The notes under the pieces are model-generated. The model did no database searches and was not told where the DNA came from. It worked only from the letters and a program-made list of their open reading frames with translations. A stretch of 64,000 nucleotides of DNA from Rhodoplanes azumiensis. Lineage in GTDB: Bacteria > Pseudomonadota > Alphaproteobacteria > Rhizobiales > Xanthobacteraceae. How positions within the stretch are numbered: the first letter of the stretch is position 1; every line of letters starts with the position of its first letter. Of this stretch, positions 19,076-27,518 are shown piece by piece. The stretch lies in contig NZ_JBHUIW010000022.1 in NCBI RefSeq assembly GCF_042682915.1, positions 41,292 to 105,291 of the forward strand, in the 5' to 3' direction. A program made the position numbers and the translations under genes.

Positions 19076-19792
19076 ATGGAGCCGTTGTCGTTGGACCCGA
19101 ACCCTGCCGCCCCGCGCGCGTTCTTCGGCCGCCGCAAGGGCCACACGCTGCGCCGGCATCACGCCGACCTCCTCGGCGCGCTGCTGCCGCGCCTCGCGCT
19201 CGACGTTTCGCGCCCGGCGCCGGCGCGGCTGGGCGACCTGTTCGATCCGCCCGTGGACAAGGTGCGGCTGGAGATCGGCTTCGGCGGCGGTGAGCACCTC
19301 GCCGCCCAGGCGGCGGCCGCACCGACCATCGGCTTCATCGGCTGCGAGGGCTTCGTCAACGGCGTCGCCCAGCTCCTCGTCCATGTCGAGGAGGCCGGGC
19401 TCTCCAACATCCGCATTCATCACGGCGACGCCGCCGAGGTGCTGGCCTGGCTGCCGGAGGCCTCGCTCGCCGGCGTCGACCTCCTCTATCCCGACCCGTG
19501 GCGGAAGCGCCGGCACTGGAAGCGCCGCTTCGTCCAGGACGCGACGGTGGCGACGCTCGCCCGCCTGCTCGCCGACGGGGCCGCGTTCCGCTTCGCCTCG
19601 GACTGGGAGCACTACGCCGCCTGGACGCTGGAGCACCTCCTGCGCGCGCCCGCCTTCGAATGGACGGCCGAGTGCGCCGACGACTGGCGCAAGCCGTGGC
19701 AAGGCTTCACCCGCACCCGCTACGAGGCCAAGGCGATCCGCGAGGGCCGCACGCCCTGCTACCTGGTGTTCCGCCGTCGGCCGCGGCGGTGA
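19076..19792 (+). CDS. trmB: tRNA (guanine-N7-)-methyltransferase
   Basis: A 238-residue SAM-dependent methyltransferase that forms m7G46 in tRNA. The SAM-binding motif is LEIGFGGGEHL; the catalytic-region motif YPDPWRKRRHWKRRF and the C-terminal TRYEAKA motif are diagnostic of TrmB. The ATG at 19076 is used; 47 in-frame upstream codons are translation of the palindromic repeat. It is downstream of metK, as in many Hyphomicrobiales. Confidence 0.95.
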   Translation: MEPLSLDPNPAAPRAFFGRRKGHTLRRHHADLLGALLPRLALDVSRPAPARLGDLFDPPVDKVRLEIGFGGGEHLAAQAAAAPTIGFIGCEGFVNGVAQLLVHVEEAGLSNIRIHHGDAAEVLAWLPEASLAGVDLLYPDPWRKRRHWKRRFVQDATVATLARLLADGAAFRFASDWEHYAAWTLEHLLRAPAFEWTAECADDWRKPWQGFTRTRYEAKAIREGRTPCYLVFRRRPRR

Positions 19793-19837
19793 GGCCGGGC
19801 GCGAAGCGAAGTGCCGTCGCGGGGCCCCGCATCCCTG

Positions 19838-19998
19838 TCCTCCCCAAGGGGGAGGGAACGCCGAACCGACACCCCGTGTTTGCGGCTCTAGCTGCTTGGT
19901 CGATCTCGCCCGATCGACATCGCTCGCCGATGCACCGCCGTTCGTCGAATGACGAGCCTGCGCCCTCCCCCCTTGTGGGTGAGGGGTGGGGAGGGAGC
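19838..19998. repeat. Short REP-like palindromic units (CTCCCC type)
   Basis: Two units, ctccccaagggggag (around 19838-19857) and ccctccccccttgtgggtgaggggtggggaggg (around 19960-19998), lie in the gap between trmB and the downstream convergent gene. They belong to the same family of GGGGAG/CTCCCC palindromes seen at 31651, 40401, 44141 and 46521. Non-coding. Confidence 0.7.
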
Positions 19999-20024
19999 CA
20001 CGATCTCTGCGCCTGCCGAACCGT

Positions 20025-20705
20025 TCAGCCGCCCCGCTTGGCCCAGGCCAGCGCCTGCTCCAACCGGTCGTTGCCCCAGAAGATCTCGCCGTCGGCCGTG
20101 ACGAGGGTCGGCGCGCCGAACAGGCCGAGGCGCTGCGCCGCCTCGGTCTCCTCGCGCAGCCTCGCCTTCGCCACCGGCGTCGCCGCCTGCGCCAGCACGG
20201 CGTCCGCATCGACGCCGAGCCGGGCGAGGAGGTCGGCGATCACGGCGGGGTCGTCGATCGCACGCCCCTCCCCCAGCCCGGCCCGGAACACGGCGCGGCA
20301 GAACGCCTCGCCCCAGCCGGCGCCTTCTCCCGCCCCTTTGCCAGCCGCCTCGCCGGCGGCCGCTGCGTCGAGCCCGACCAGAGCGACCCGGGCGGCCAGC
20401 ACGCTGCTCGCCGGGAACACCGGCGGGCGGACGACCGGCAGGCCGAGATCGGCGCACAGGCGCTCCAGATCCCGCCACATGTAGCGGCCCTTGGCCGGAT
20501 AGATGACGAACGGCGAGGTGTCCCAACCCTGCGCCTTGAAGAGCGGCCCGAGCAGGAACGGCCGATATCGCACCGTGACCCCGGCCGCCGCCGCGAGCGG
20601 CCCGACCCGCATCAGCGCCGGATACGAATAGGTCGAGGCGAACTCGAACCACAGGTCGATCGCGGGCCGCCCGTTTCCCGCCGCCGCCGTCCCGGTCTCC
20701 CTCAT
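20025..20705 (-). CDS. 2-hydroxychromene-2-carboxylate isomerase family protein (DsbA-fold)
   Basis: A 226-residue thioredoxin-fold protein of the HCCA isomerase/kappa-GST-like family. The N-terminal FEFASTYSYPALMR carries the Ser that replaces the DsbA cysteines; PFLLGPLFKAQG, the YMWRDLERL segment and the cis-Pro loop FGAPT are also family signatures. Members isomerise naphthalene-degradation intermediates, but many bacterial copies act in glutathione-dependent detoxification and the substrate here is unknown. An Ala/Gly-rich insert lies near residues 110-130. Confidence 0.87.
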   Translation of the reverse strand: MRETGTAAAGNGRPAIDLWFEFASTYSYPALMRVGPLAAAAGVTVRYRPFLLGPLFKAQGWDTSPFVIYPAKGRYMWRDLERLCADLGLPVVRPPVFPASSVLAARVALVGLDAAAAGEAAGKGAGEGAGWGEAFCRAVFRAGLGEGRAIDDPAVIADLLARLGVDADAVLAQAATPVAKARLREETEAAQRLGLFGAPTLVTADGEIFWGNDRLEQALAWAKRGG

Positions 20706-20833
20706 GCCGCCCCCTCGTCGTGGTCACGGCCGCAACCATACGCCGAACCCGGCCCGCCCCGGCAATCCGCGGCGCTTTCCGGCCGCGGCCGGCGACGACG
20801 ACGGCGCGGACGGATTGCCGCCACCGGTTCCAC

Positions 20834-20861
20834 TTGCGAGTTCGGCGATCTTCGCTATAGT
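20834..20861 (+). promoter_or_regulatory. Sigma-70-type promoter of the rimP-nusA operon
   Basis: A TTGCGA box (20834-20839) and a TATAGT box (20856-20861) are separated by 16 bases. They lie about 190 bases before the rimP start and just before the leader hairpin at 20911, in the only non-coding space upstream of the operon. Confidence 0.6.
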
Positions 20862-20910
20862 CCGCGTCGTCTGAGGACACCTCATAACGGTCTGAACGAT
20901 CGGTTGGTGA

Positions 20911-20942
20911 GAGTGGGGCCCGCCCGGGACCCGCTCTTTTTT
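20911..20942 (+). terminator. Leader terminator/attenuator hairpin upstream of rimP
   Basis: A long hairpin (outer stem gagtggg 20911-20917 with cccgctc 20930-20936, one G-U pair, plus an inner CCCG/CGGG stem) is immediately followed by six T. It sits between the promoter and rimP, so it looks like a transcription attenuator in the leader. The operon encodes NusA, so feedback through this site is plausible but is inference. Confidence 0.65.
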
Positions 20943-21054
20943 GTTACTTGCGGCCGGCCGCGTCGTCGTCGCCGTGCCACGACGTCCGGGCGAGACTTCG
21001 TCCGGGCGAGACTACATTCGGGCGACACTTCCGAAAGGATCCGCTGGTTCCCCT

Positions 21055-21792
21055 ATGGCCGGTTCCGATATGACCGAGACGACCGAGAACGCGCCGACCG
21101 ACAGCGCGCCGACCGACAGCGCGCCGACCGAGAGCGCATTGGACGAGCCGCGGCTGATCGCCGAGAGCGGGCTCGCCGCGCGGGTCGCCGCGATCGTCGT
21201 GCCGGTGCTCGGAACCCTCGGCTACCGGCTGGTGCGGGTGAAGGTCTCCGGGCTCGACGGCTGCACCGTGCAGGTGATGGCCGAGCGGCCCGACGGCACC
21301 ATGCAGATCGACGACTGCGAGGCGGTGTCGCGCACCCTGTCGCCGATCCTCGACGAGATCGATCCGATCGATCGCGAATACCGGCTGGAGATCTCCTCGC
21401 CCGGCATCGACCGGCCGCTGGTGCGGCTGTGCGACTTCGCCCGTGCCCAGGGCCACGTCGCCAAGGTCGAGATGGCCGTGCCGGTCGGCGGCAAGAAACG
21501 CTTCAAGGGCAAGCTCGCCGGACTGGACGGTCAGACGGCGCGGCTCCATATCGAGGGCAGCGACGGCGCGCCGCAGGAGGTTCTCCTGCCGATTACCGAC
21601 ATGGCCGACGCCAAGCTCGTTCTCACCGACGCGCTGGTCGCCGAGGCGCTTCGCCGCGGCAAGGCGGACGAGAAGGAGGCGCGCCAGGAGCGGGCGGCGC
21701 GCCGCAAGGAACGCATTCAATCCCGCAAAGCGACCCAGGACGGAGCCGACCGGGCGAAGACGCCGGCGGCCCCGCGCCCCGACGGAGACTGA
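21055..21792 (+). CDS. rimP: Ribosome maturation factor RimP
   Basis: A 245-residue 30S assembly factor. The two RimP domains are visible: the N-terminal one up to about residue 120 with the DDCEAVSRTLSPILDE and EYRLEISSPGIDRPL signatures, then the SH3-like C-terminal one. The N-terminal ~25 residues contain a TDSAP repeat and the C-terminal ~45 residues are a basic tail, so it is longer than E. coli RimP (~150). ATG at 21055 or 21070 could be used; aaagga lies upstream of the first. nusA follows in 3 bases. Confidence 0.94.
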   Translation: MAGSDMTETTENAPTDSAPTDSAPTESALDEPRLIAESGLAARVAAIVVPVLGTLGYRLVRVKVSGLDGCTVQVMAERPDGTMQIDDCEAVSRTLSPILDEIDPIDREYRLEISSPGIDRPLVRLCDFARAQGHVAKVEMAVPVGGKKRFKGKLAGLDGQTARLHIEGSDGAPQEVLLPITDMADAKLVLTDALVAEALRRGKADEKEARQERAARRKERIQSRKATQDGADRAKTPAAPRPDGD

Positions 21793-21795
21793 CCC

Positions 21796-23445
21796 ATGGC
21801 TGTCGTCAGCGCCAACAAGCTCGAGCTTCTGCAGATCGCGGACGCCGTCGCGCGCGAAAAGTCGATCGACCGCAGCATCGTCATCCAGGCCATGGAGGAT
21901 GCGATCGCCAAGGCGGCGCGCTCGCGCTACGGCTCGGAGACCGACGTCCACGCCGAGATCGACCCGAAGAAGGGCGAGCTGCGTCTCGCCCGCCACATGC
22001 TGGTGGTCGAGGCGGTGGAGAACCCGGCGAACCAGATCAGCCTCGAGGACGCCCGCAAGCACAATCCCGCCGCCCAGGTCGGCGACACCATCGCCGACAC
22101 GCTGCCGCCGCTCGAATACGGCCGCATCGCCGCCCAGTCGGCCAAGCAGGTGATCGTCCAGAAGGTGCGCGAGGCCGAGCGCGACCGGCAGTACCAGGAG
22201 TACAAGGACCGCATCGGCGACATCGTCAACGGCATCGTCAAGCGGGTCGAGTACGGCAACGTCGTCGTCGACCTCGGCCGCGGCGAGGCGATCGTGCGGC
22301 GCGACGAGATGCTGCCGCGCGAGGTCTTCCGCAACGGCGACCGCATCCGCGCCTACATCTACGACGTCCGCCGCGAGCCGCGCGGCCCGCAGATCTTCCT
22401 CTCCCGCACCCATCCGCAATTCATGGCCAAGCTGTTCACCCAGGAGGTGCCGGAGATCTACGACGGCATCGTCGAGGTGAAGGCCGTGGCCCGCGATCCG
22501 GGCTCGCGGGCCAAGATCGCCGTGATCTCGCGCGACTCGTCGGTCGACCCGGTCGGCGCCTGCGTCGGCATGCGCGGCTCGCGCGTGCAGGCCGTGGTGA
22601 ACGAGCTGCAGGGCGAGAAGATCGACATCATCCCGTGGTCGCCGGACATCGCGACCTTCGTGGTCAACGCGCTCGCCCCCGCCGAGGTCGCCAAGGTGGT
22701 GCTCGACGAGGACAAGGAGCGCATCGCCGTCGTGGTGCCGGACCAGCAGCTGTCGCTCGCCATCGGCCGGCGCGGCCAGAACGTGCGGCTCGCCTCGCAG
22801 CTCACCGGCTGGGACATCGACATCCTCACCGAGCAGGAGGAGTCGGAGCGCCGCCAGGCCGACTTCGAAAAGCGTTCGAAGCTGTTCATGGAGGCCCTCA
22901 ACGTCGACGAGGTGGTCGGCCAGCTGCTGGCGTCCGAGGGCTTCACCTCGGTCGAGGATCTCGCCGCCGTCGACGAGAAGGAGATCTCCTCGATCGAAGG
23001 CTTCGACGAGGAGACGGCGCAGGAGCTGCAGACCCGCGCCCGCGAGTATCTCGACCAGATCGAGGCCGAGTACGACGAGAAGCGCCGGGCGCTGGGCGTC
23101 GAGGACGAGGTCCGCGAGGTGCCGGGCGTGACCGGCCGGATGCTGGTCGCCTTCGGCGAGAACGGCATCAAGACGGTCGAGGATCTGGCCGGCTGCGCCA
23201 CCGACGACCTCGCCGGCTGGACCGAGCGCAAGGACGGCGAGACCAAGCGCGAGGCCGGCATCCTGGACGGCTTCGAGCTGTCGCGCGACGACTGCGAGGC
23301 GATCGTCATGCAGGCCCGCCTCAAGGCCGGTTGGATCAGCGAGGAGGATCTGGCCCGGCCGTCCGAGGAGACCGACGAGGGCGCCGAGGGGATCGAGGGC
23401 GAGGCCGAGGACGAAGGCGAGGACGCCGGGGCGCCGCAGGCCTGA
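21796..23445 (+). CDS. nusA: Transcription termination/antitermination protein NusA
   Basis: A 549-residue RNA-polymerase-associated factor controlling pausing, termination and antitermination. Domains in order: N-terminal RNAP-binding domain (1-~130), S1 (~135-200), KH1 and KH2 (~230-345, with the IGRRGQNVRLASQLTGW segment), then two helix-hairpin-helix acidic-repeat domains (~360-520). The C-terminal 30 residues are very acidic. It is in the conserved rimP-nusA-ylxR-infB cluster. Confidence 0.97.
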   Translation: MAVVSANKLELLQIADAVAREKSIDRSIVIQAMEDAIAKAARSRYGSETDVHAEIDPKKGELRLARHMLVVEAVENPANQISLEDARKHNPAAQVGDTIADTLPPLEYGRIAAQSAKQVIVQKVREAERDRQYQEYKDRIGDIVNGIVKRVEYGNVVVDLGRGEAIVRRDEMLPREVFRNGDRIRAYIYDVRREPRGPQIFLSRTHPQFMAKLFTQEVPEIYDGIVEVKAVARDPGSRAKIAVISRDSSVDPVGACVGMRGSRVQAVVNELQGEKIDIIPWSPDIATFVVNALAPAEVAKVVLDEDKERIAVVVPDQQLSLAIGRRGQNVRLASQLTGWDIDILTEQEESERRQADFEKRSKLFMEALNVDEVVGQLLASEGFTSVEDLAAVDEKEISSIEGFDEETAQELQTRAREYLDQIEAEYDEKRRALGVEDEVREVPGVTGRMLVAFGENGIKTVEDLAGCATDDLAGWTERKDGETKREAGILDGFELSRDDCEAIVMQARLKAGWISEEDLARPSEETDEGAEGIEGEAEDEGEDAGAPQA

Positions 23446-23463
23446 CGGAGGACACGGATCGCG

Positions 23464-24171
23464 ATGCTGGCCCGGATCGAGGTGGGCAACACCGACGAGA
23501 CCTTGCTGGACGGCGGCCCGAAAGGGTCCGCCGCCGTGCGGGAGCGTCTGTGCGTGGCGACCCGCACGGTCCGGCCGATCGACGAGATGATCCGCTTCGT
23601 CGCCGGCCCGGACGGCCGGGTGGTGGCCGACATCAAGCGGAAGTTGCCGGGCCGCGGGGCCTGGGTGACGGCGGCCCGCGGGCCGCTGGTGACGGCGATC
23701 AAGCAGGGCGCCTTCAAGCGCGCCTTCAAGGGCAAGGCGACGACCGACGCCGGCCTCGCCGACGACACCGAGCGATTGCTGGAGCGCGCCGTCCTGGACG
23801 CGCTGTCCATCGCCCACAAGGCCGGCACCGTGGTGGCGGGCTACACCAAGGTCGAGACGGCGCTGACGTCGGGCGCCGCGGTCGGCCTGGTGCGGGCCCG
23901 CGACGCGAGCCCGGACGGGGTCCGCAAGGTCGACGCCCTGGCGGCGCGACGCCCCGCCGCGGCCGACCGGCCGCTACCGATCATTTGTTCGTTCGAATCC
24001 GTCGAATTGGATTTGGCACTCGCACGGACAAATGTGATACATGCTGCCCTTCTGCCCGGGCGCGCGAGCGAGGCGGTCCTGGGGCGTTGGCGCATGCTCG
24101 AAATGTTCCGAACGGGTGGCCCCGATCCGCGGGGCGACAGGCAGATGGCCGTGAACCCGGCCCGAGACTAG
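23464..24171 (+). CDS. YlxR-family RNA-binding protein fused to an L7Ae-like domain
   Basis: A 235-residue protein. The N-terminal half is the YlxR/DUF448 domain (RERLCVATRTVRPIDEMIRF, then GRGAWV). The middle (VLDALSIAHKAGTVVAGYTKVE) is an L7Ae/L30e-like RNA-binding domain, a fusion typical of alphaproteobacteria. An RNA-binding role in translation or nucleoid function is inferred from the family and from its position between nusA and infB. Confidence 0.9.
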   Translation: MLARIEVGNTDETLLDGGPKGSAAVRERLCVATRTVRPIDEMIRFVAGPDGRVVADIKRKLPGRGAWVTAARGPLVTAIKQGAFKRAFKGKATTDAGLADDTERLLERAVLDALSIAHKAGTVVAGYTKVETALTSGAAVGLVRARDASPDGVRKVDALAARRPAAADRPLPIICSFESVELDLALARTNVIHAALLPGRASEAVLGRWRMLEMFRTGGPDPRGDRQMAVNPARD

Positions 24172-24178
24172 GATCGTA

Positions 24179-26908
24179 ATGACTGATACCAAGAATCCTG
24201 GCGAGAAGACGTTGTCGGTCGCACAGCCGAAGACCCTGACGCTGAAGCGTCCCGGGGTCGAGCAGGGCGTGGTGCGCCAGAGCTTCAGCCACGGCCGCAC
24301 CAAGGCGGTCGTCGTGGAGAAGGTGAAGCGCCGCCACGGTCCCGAGGGCAAGTCCGAGCCGACCTCGCCACCGCCGCAGCAGAGCAGCGCCCCGCGCCCG
24401 CAGCCGCCGCGCCCGCAGGGCGGCGGCACCGGCGGCGCGCCGCGGCCGCAGCAGGGCGGCGCCGGATCGCGCCCGCAAGGCGGCGCCGGTCCCCGTCCGC
24501 AGGGCGGCGGCTCGCGCTCGTCCGGCGTGGTGCTGCGCACCCTGACCGAGGAGGAGCGCTCCGCCCGCGCCCTGGCGCTCGCCGACGCCCGCGTCCGCGA
24601 GGCCGAGGAGCGCAAGATCGCCGAGGAGGAGGCCCGCCGCCGCAAGGAGCGCGAGCGCGCCGAGGGCGCCGAGCGCGAGGCCGCCGAGGCGCGCAAGCGC
24701 GAGGAGGACGAGCGCCGCCGCATCGAGGACGAGGCCAAGCGCAAGGCCGAGCAGGAGGCCAAGAAGCGGTTCGGCGACGACGAGCCCGCCAAGGCGGCGC
24801 CCGCCACGACGGCGTCGCCGCAGGCGCGGCCCGCGCCGGCGCGCCCGGCCGGCCGGCCGGCCGGCGGGGCGGCCCCGGGCACGACCCCGGTCAACGCCCG
24901 GACCGCCGTGCAGGAGCCCGACGAGGACGAGCGCCGCCCGGTGCGCCGCTCGGGCGCCGGCCCGGCCCGTCCGGCTCCGGCCCCCAAGCCGGCCAGCACC
25001 AAGGCCGGCCCCCAGAAGAATCGCGGCCGTCTGACCGTGGTCACGGCGCTCGACGCCGGCGAGGAACGCGAGCGCTCGGTCGCGGCGTTCCGGCGCCGCG
25101 TGCAGCGCCTGAAGGGCCACGCGTCGAACGAGCCGAAGGAGAAGCTCGTGCGCGAGGTGACGATCCCGGAGGCGATCACCATCCAGGAGCTCGCCAACCG
25201 CATGGCCGAGCGCGCCGTCGACGTGATCAAGCTGCTGATGAAGCAGGGCCAGATGGCCAAGATCACCGACACGATCGACGCCGACACGGCCCAGCTGATC
25301 GCCGAGGAGCTCGGCCACACGGTCAAGCGCGTCTCGGAAGCCGACGTCGAGGAGGGCCTGTTCGACGTCGCCGACGCCGCCGAGGATCTGGTGCCGCGGC
25401 CGCCGGTCGTGACCATCATGGGCCATGTCGACCACGGCAAGACGTCGCTGCTCGACGCCATCCGCCACGCCAACGTGGTGGCCGGCGAGGCGGGCGGCAT
25501 CACCCAGCACATCGGCGCCTACCAGGTGACGGCGCCGTCCGGCGCCAAGATCACCTTCATCGACACGCCCGGCCACGCCGCCTTCACGGCGATGCGCGCC
25601 CGCGGCGCCAAGGTGACGGACGTCGTCGTGCTGGTGGTCGCGGCCGACGACGGCGTGATGCCGCAGACCGTCGAGGCGATCCAGCACGCCAAGGCCGCCA
25701 AGGTTCCGCTGATCGTCGCCATCAACAAGATCGACAAGCCCGACGCCAAGCCGGAGCGGGTCCGCACCGAGCTCCTCCAGCACGAGGTGCAGGTCGAGAC
25801 CTTCGGCGGCGAGACCCTCGAGGTCGAGGTGTCGGCCAAGCAGAAGACCAATCTCGACAAGCTGCTCGACATCATCGGGCTGCAGTCGGAAATCCTCGAG
25901 CTGAAGGCCAATCCGGACCGCCCGGCCGAAGGCACCGTGATCGAGGCCAAGCTCGACCGCGGCCGCGGCCCGGTGGCGACCGTGCTGGTCCAGCGCGGCA
26001 CCCTCAAGGTCGGCGACATCGTCGTCGCCGGCGCCGAATGGGGCCGGGTGCGCGCGCTCGTCTCCGACACCGGCAAGCCGATCGACACGGCCGGCCCGTC
26101 GGTTCCGGTCGAGGTGCTCGGCTTCAACGGCACGCCGGAGGCGGGCGACCGCCTCGCCGTCGTCGAGAACGAGAGCCGCGCCCGCGAGGTGACCGACTAC
26201 CGGGCGCGTCAGAAGCGCGAGAAGCAGGCGGCCCGCGCGAGCGGCATGCGCGGCTCGCTCGAGCAGATGATGAGCCAGCTCAAGACCTCGGGCCAGAAGG
26301 AATTCCCGCTGGTCATCAAGGGCGACGTGCAGGGCTCGATCGAGGCGATCGTCGGCGCGCTGGAGAAGCTCGGCACCGACGAGGTGGCGGCCCGCGTGCT
26401 CTTGTCGGGCGTCGGCGGCATCACCGAGTCCGACGTGACGCTCGCCGAGGCCTCGAACGCCGCGATCATCGGCTTCAACGTGCGCGCCCACAAGGAGGCG
26501 CGCGAGGCGGCCGAGCGGCTCGGCATCGAGATCCGCTACTACAACATCATCTACGACCTCGTGGACGACGTGAAGAAGGCCATGTCCGGCCTGCTGGCGC
26601 CGACCACGCGCGAGACGATGCTGGGCAACGCCTCGATCCTGCAGGTCTTCAACATCACCAAGGTCGGCAAGGTGGCCGGCTGCCGGGTCACCGACGGCGT
26701 CGTCCAGCGCGGCGCCAATGTCCGCCTGATCCGCGACAACGTGGTGATCCACGAAGGCAAGCTCGGCCAGCTCAAGCACCTCAAGGACGACGTCCGCGAG
26801 GTCACGTCCGGCCACGAATGCGGCATGTCGTTCGAGAACTACCAGGACATCCGGGTCGGCGACGTGATCGAGTGCTACCGGCTCGAGACGGTGCAGCGCT
26901 CGCTGTAG
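24179..26908 (+). CDS. infB: Translation initiation factor IF-2
   Basis: A 909-residue GTPase that recruits fMet-tRNA to the 30S subunit. The N terminus has the IF2-associated segment (KTLTLKRPGVEQGVVRQSFS), then a long Gln/Gly/Pro- and Arg/Glu-rich linker (residues ~60-290) typical of alphaproteobacteria. The G domain starts near residue 410: GHVDHGKTS (G1), DTPGHAAF (G3) and NKIDKPDA (G4) are intact, followed by the IF2 domains II-IV. The start is ATG at 24179, 7 bases after ylxR. Confidence 0.97.
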   Translation: MTDTKNPGEKTLSVAQPKTLTLKRPGVEQGVVRQSFSHGRTKAVVVEKVKRRHGPEGKSEPTSPPPQQSSAPRPQPPRPQGGGTGGAPRPQQGGAGSRPQGGAGPRPQGGGSRSSGVVLRTLTEEERSARALALADARVREAEERKIAEEEARRRKERERAEGAEREAAEARKREEDERRRIEDEAKRKAEQEAKKRFGDDEPAKAAPATTASPQARPAPARPAGRPAGGAAPGTTPVNARTAVQEPDEDERRPVRRSGAGPARPAPAPKPASTKAGPQKNRGRLTVVTALDAGEERERSVAAFRRRVQRLKGHASNEPKEKLVREVTIPEAITIQELANRMAERAVDVIKLLMKQGQMAKITDTIDADTAQLIAEELGHTVKRVSEADVEEGLFDVADAAEDLVPRPPVVTIMGHVDHGKTSLLDAIRHANVVAGEAGGITQHIGAYQVTAPSGAKITFIDTPGHAAFTAMRARGAKVTDVVVLVVAADDGVMPQTVEAIQHAKAAKVPLIVAINKIDKPDAKPERVRTELLQHEVQVETFGGETLEVEVSAKQKTNLDKLLDIIGLQSEILELKANPDRPAEGTVIEAKLDRGRGPVATVLVQRGTLKVGDIVVAGAEWGRVRALVSDTGKPIDTAGPSVPVEVLGFNGTPEAGDRLAVVENESRAREVTDYRARQKREKQAARASGMRGSLEQMMSQLKTSGQKEFPLVIKGDVQGSIEAIVGALEKLGTDEVAARVLLSGVGGITESDVTLAEASNAAIIGFNVRAHKEAREAAERLGIEIRYYNIIYDLVDDVKKAMSGLLAPTTRETMLGNASILQVFNITKVGKVAGCRVTDGVVQRGANVRLIRDNVVIHEGKLGQLKHLKDDVREVTSGHECGMSFENYQDIRVGDVIECYRLETVQRSL

Positions 26909-27086
26909 GTGATTTCATCGAGGATCGGGCGTGCCCGGCATTGTCCGCCGGGCACGCGTTTCCGTATCGCAGCGTCGTGGACGACACCCTCGCCTCCCCT
27001 CCTCCGGTATGGGACGGACGGAGACCGGGGGCGCCGCGACGCACAGCCGGCGCAGGTTCGATTCCCGCGCCACCGGCAAGAAGACC

Positions 27087-27518
27087 ATGGCCAAGCATCA
27101 TCACACCCGTGACCAGGGCGCCGGCCCGTCGCAGCGCGCGTTGCGCGCCGGCGAGCTGATTCGGCACGCCGTCGCCGAGATTCTCCAGCGCGGCGACGTG
27201 CACGACCCGGTGCTCGAGACGCATCTGATCACCGTGCCCGAGGTGCGCATGTCGCCCGACCTGCGCCTCGCCACCATCTACGTCATGCCGCTCGGCGGCA
27301 GCGACGAGAAGCCGGTGCTCGAGGCGCTGGAGCGCAACAGGAAATACCTGCGCGGCGAGATCGCCCACCGGGTGAACCTCAAATTCGCGCCGGACATCCG
27401 CTTCCGCATCGACGACCGCTTCGCCGAGGCCGCCCGCATCGACGGCCTGCTGCGCTCGCCTGCCGTGAAGCGCGATCTGGACGGCGCCGACCAGGACAAC
27501 AAGAGCGACGACGAATGA
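27087..27518 (+). CDS. rbfA: 30S ribosome-binding factor RbfA
   Basis: A 143-residue KH-fold cold-shock factor for 30S maturation. The segments SQRALRAGELIRHAVAEIL and VPEVRMSPDLRLATIYVMPL and the C-terminal LKFAPDIRFRIDDRF are diagnostic. The ATG at 27087 (MAKHHH) is chosen; upstream in-frame codons include a T-arm-like hairpin and show no family resemblance. The stop overlaps the truB ATG by 4 bases. Confidence 0.95.
   Translation: MAKHHHTRDQGAGPSQRALRAGELIRHAVAEILQRGDVHDPVLETHLITVPEVRMSPDLRLATIYVMPLGGSDEKPVLEALERNRKYLRGEIAHRVNLKFAPDIRFRIDDRFAEAARIDGLLRSPAVKRDLDGADQDNKSDDE

Noticed and set aside
19986..24179. 1397-codon frame spanning rimP, nusA and ylxR
   Set aside because: A stop-free shadow in another frame of strongly supported genes.
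23981..26815. Very long open frame antisense to infB (944 codons)
   Set aside because: It is the shadow of infB on the opposite strand; high GC keeps stops rare, and its composition (Val/Leu/Gly/Asp/Arg-rich without motifs) is not protein-like.
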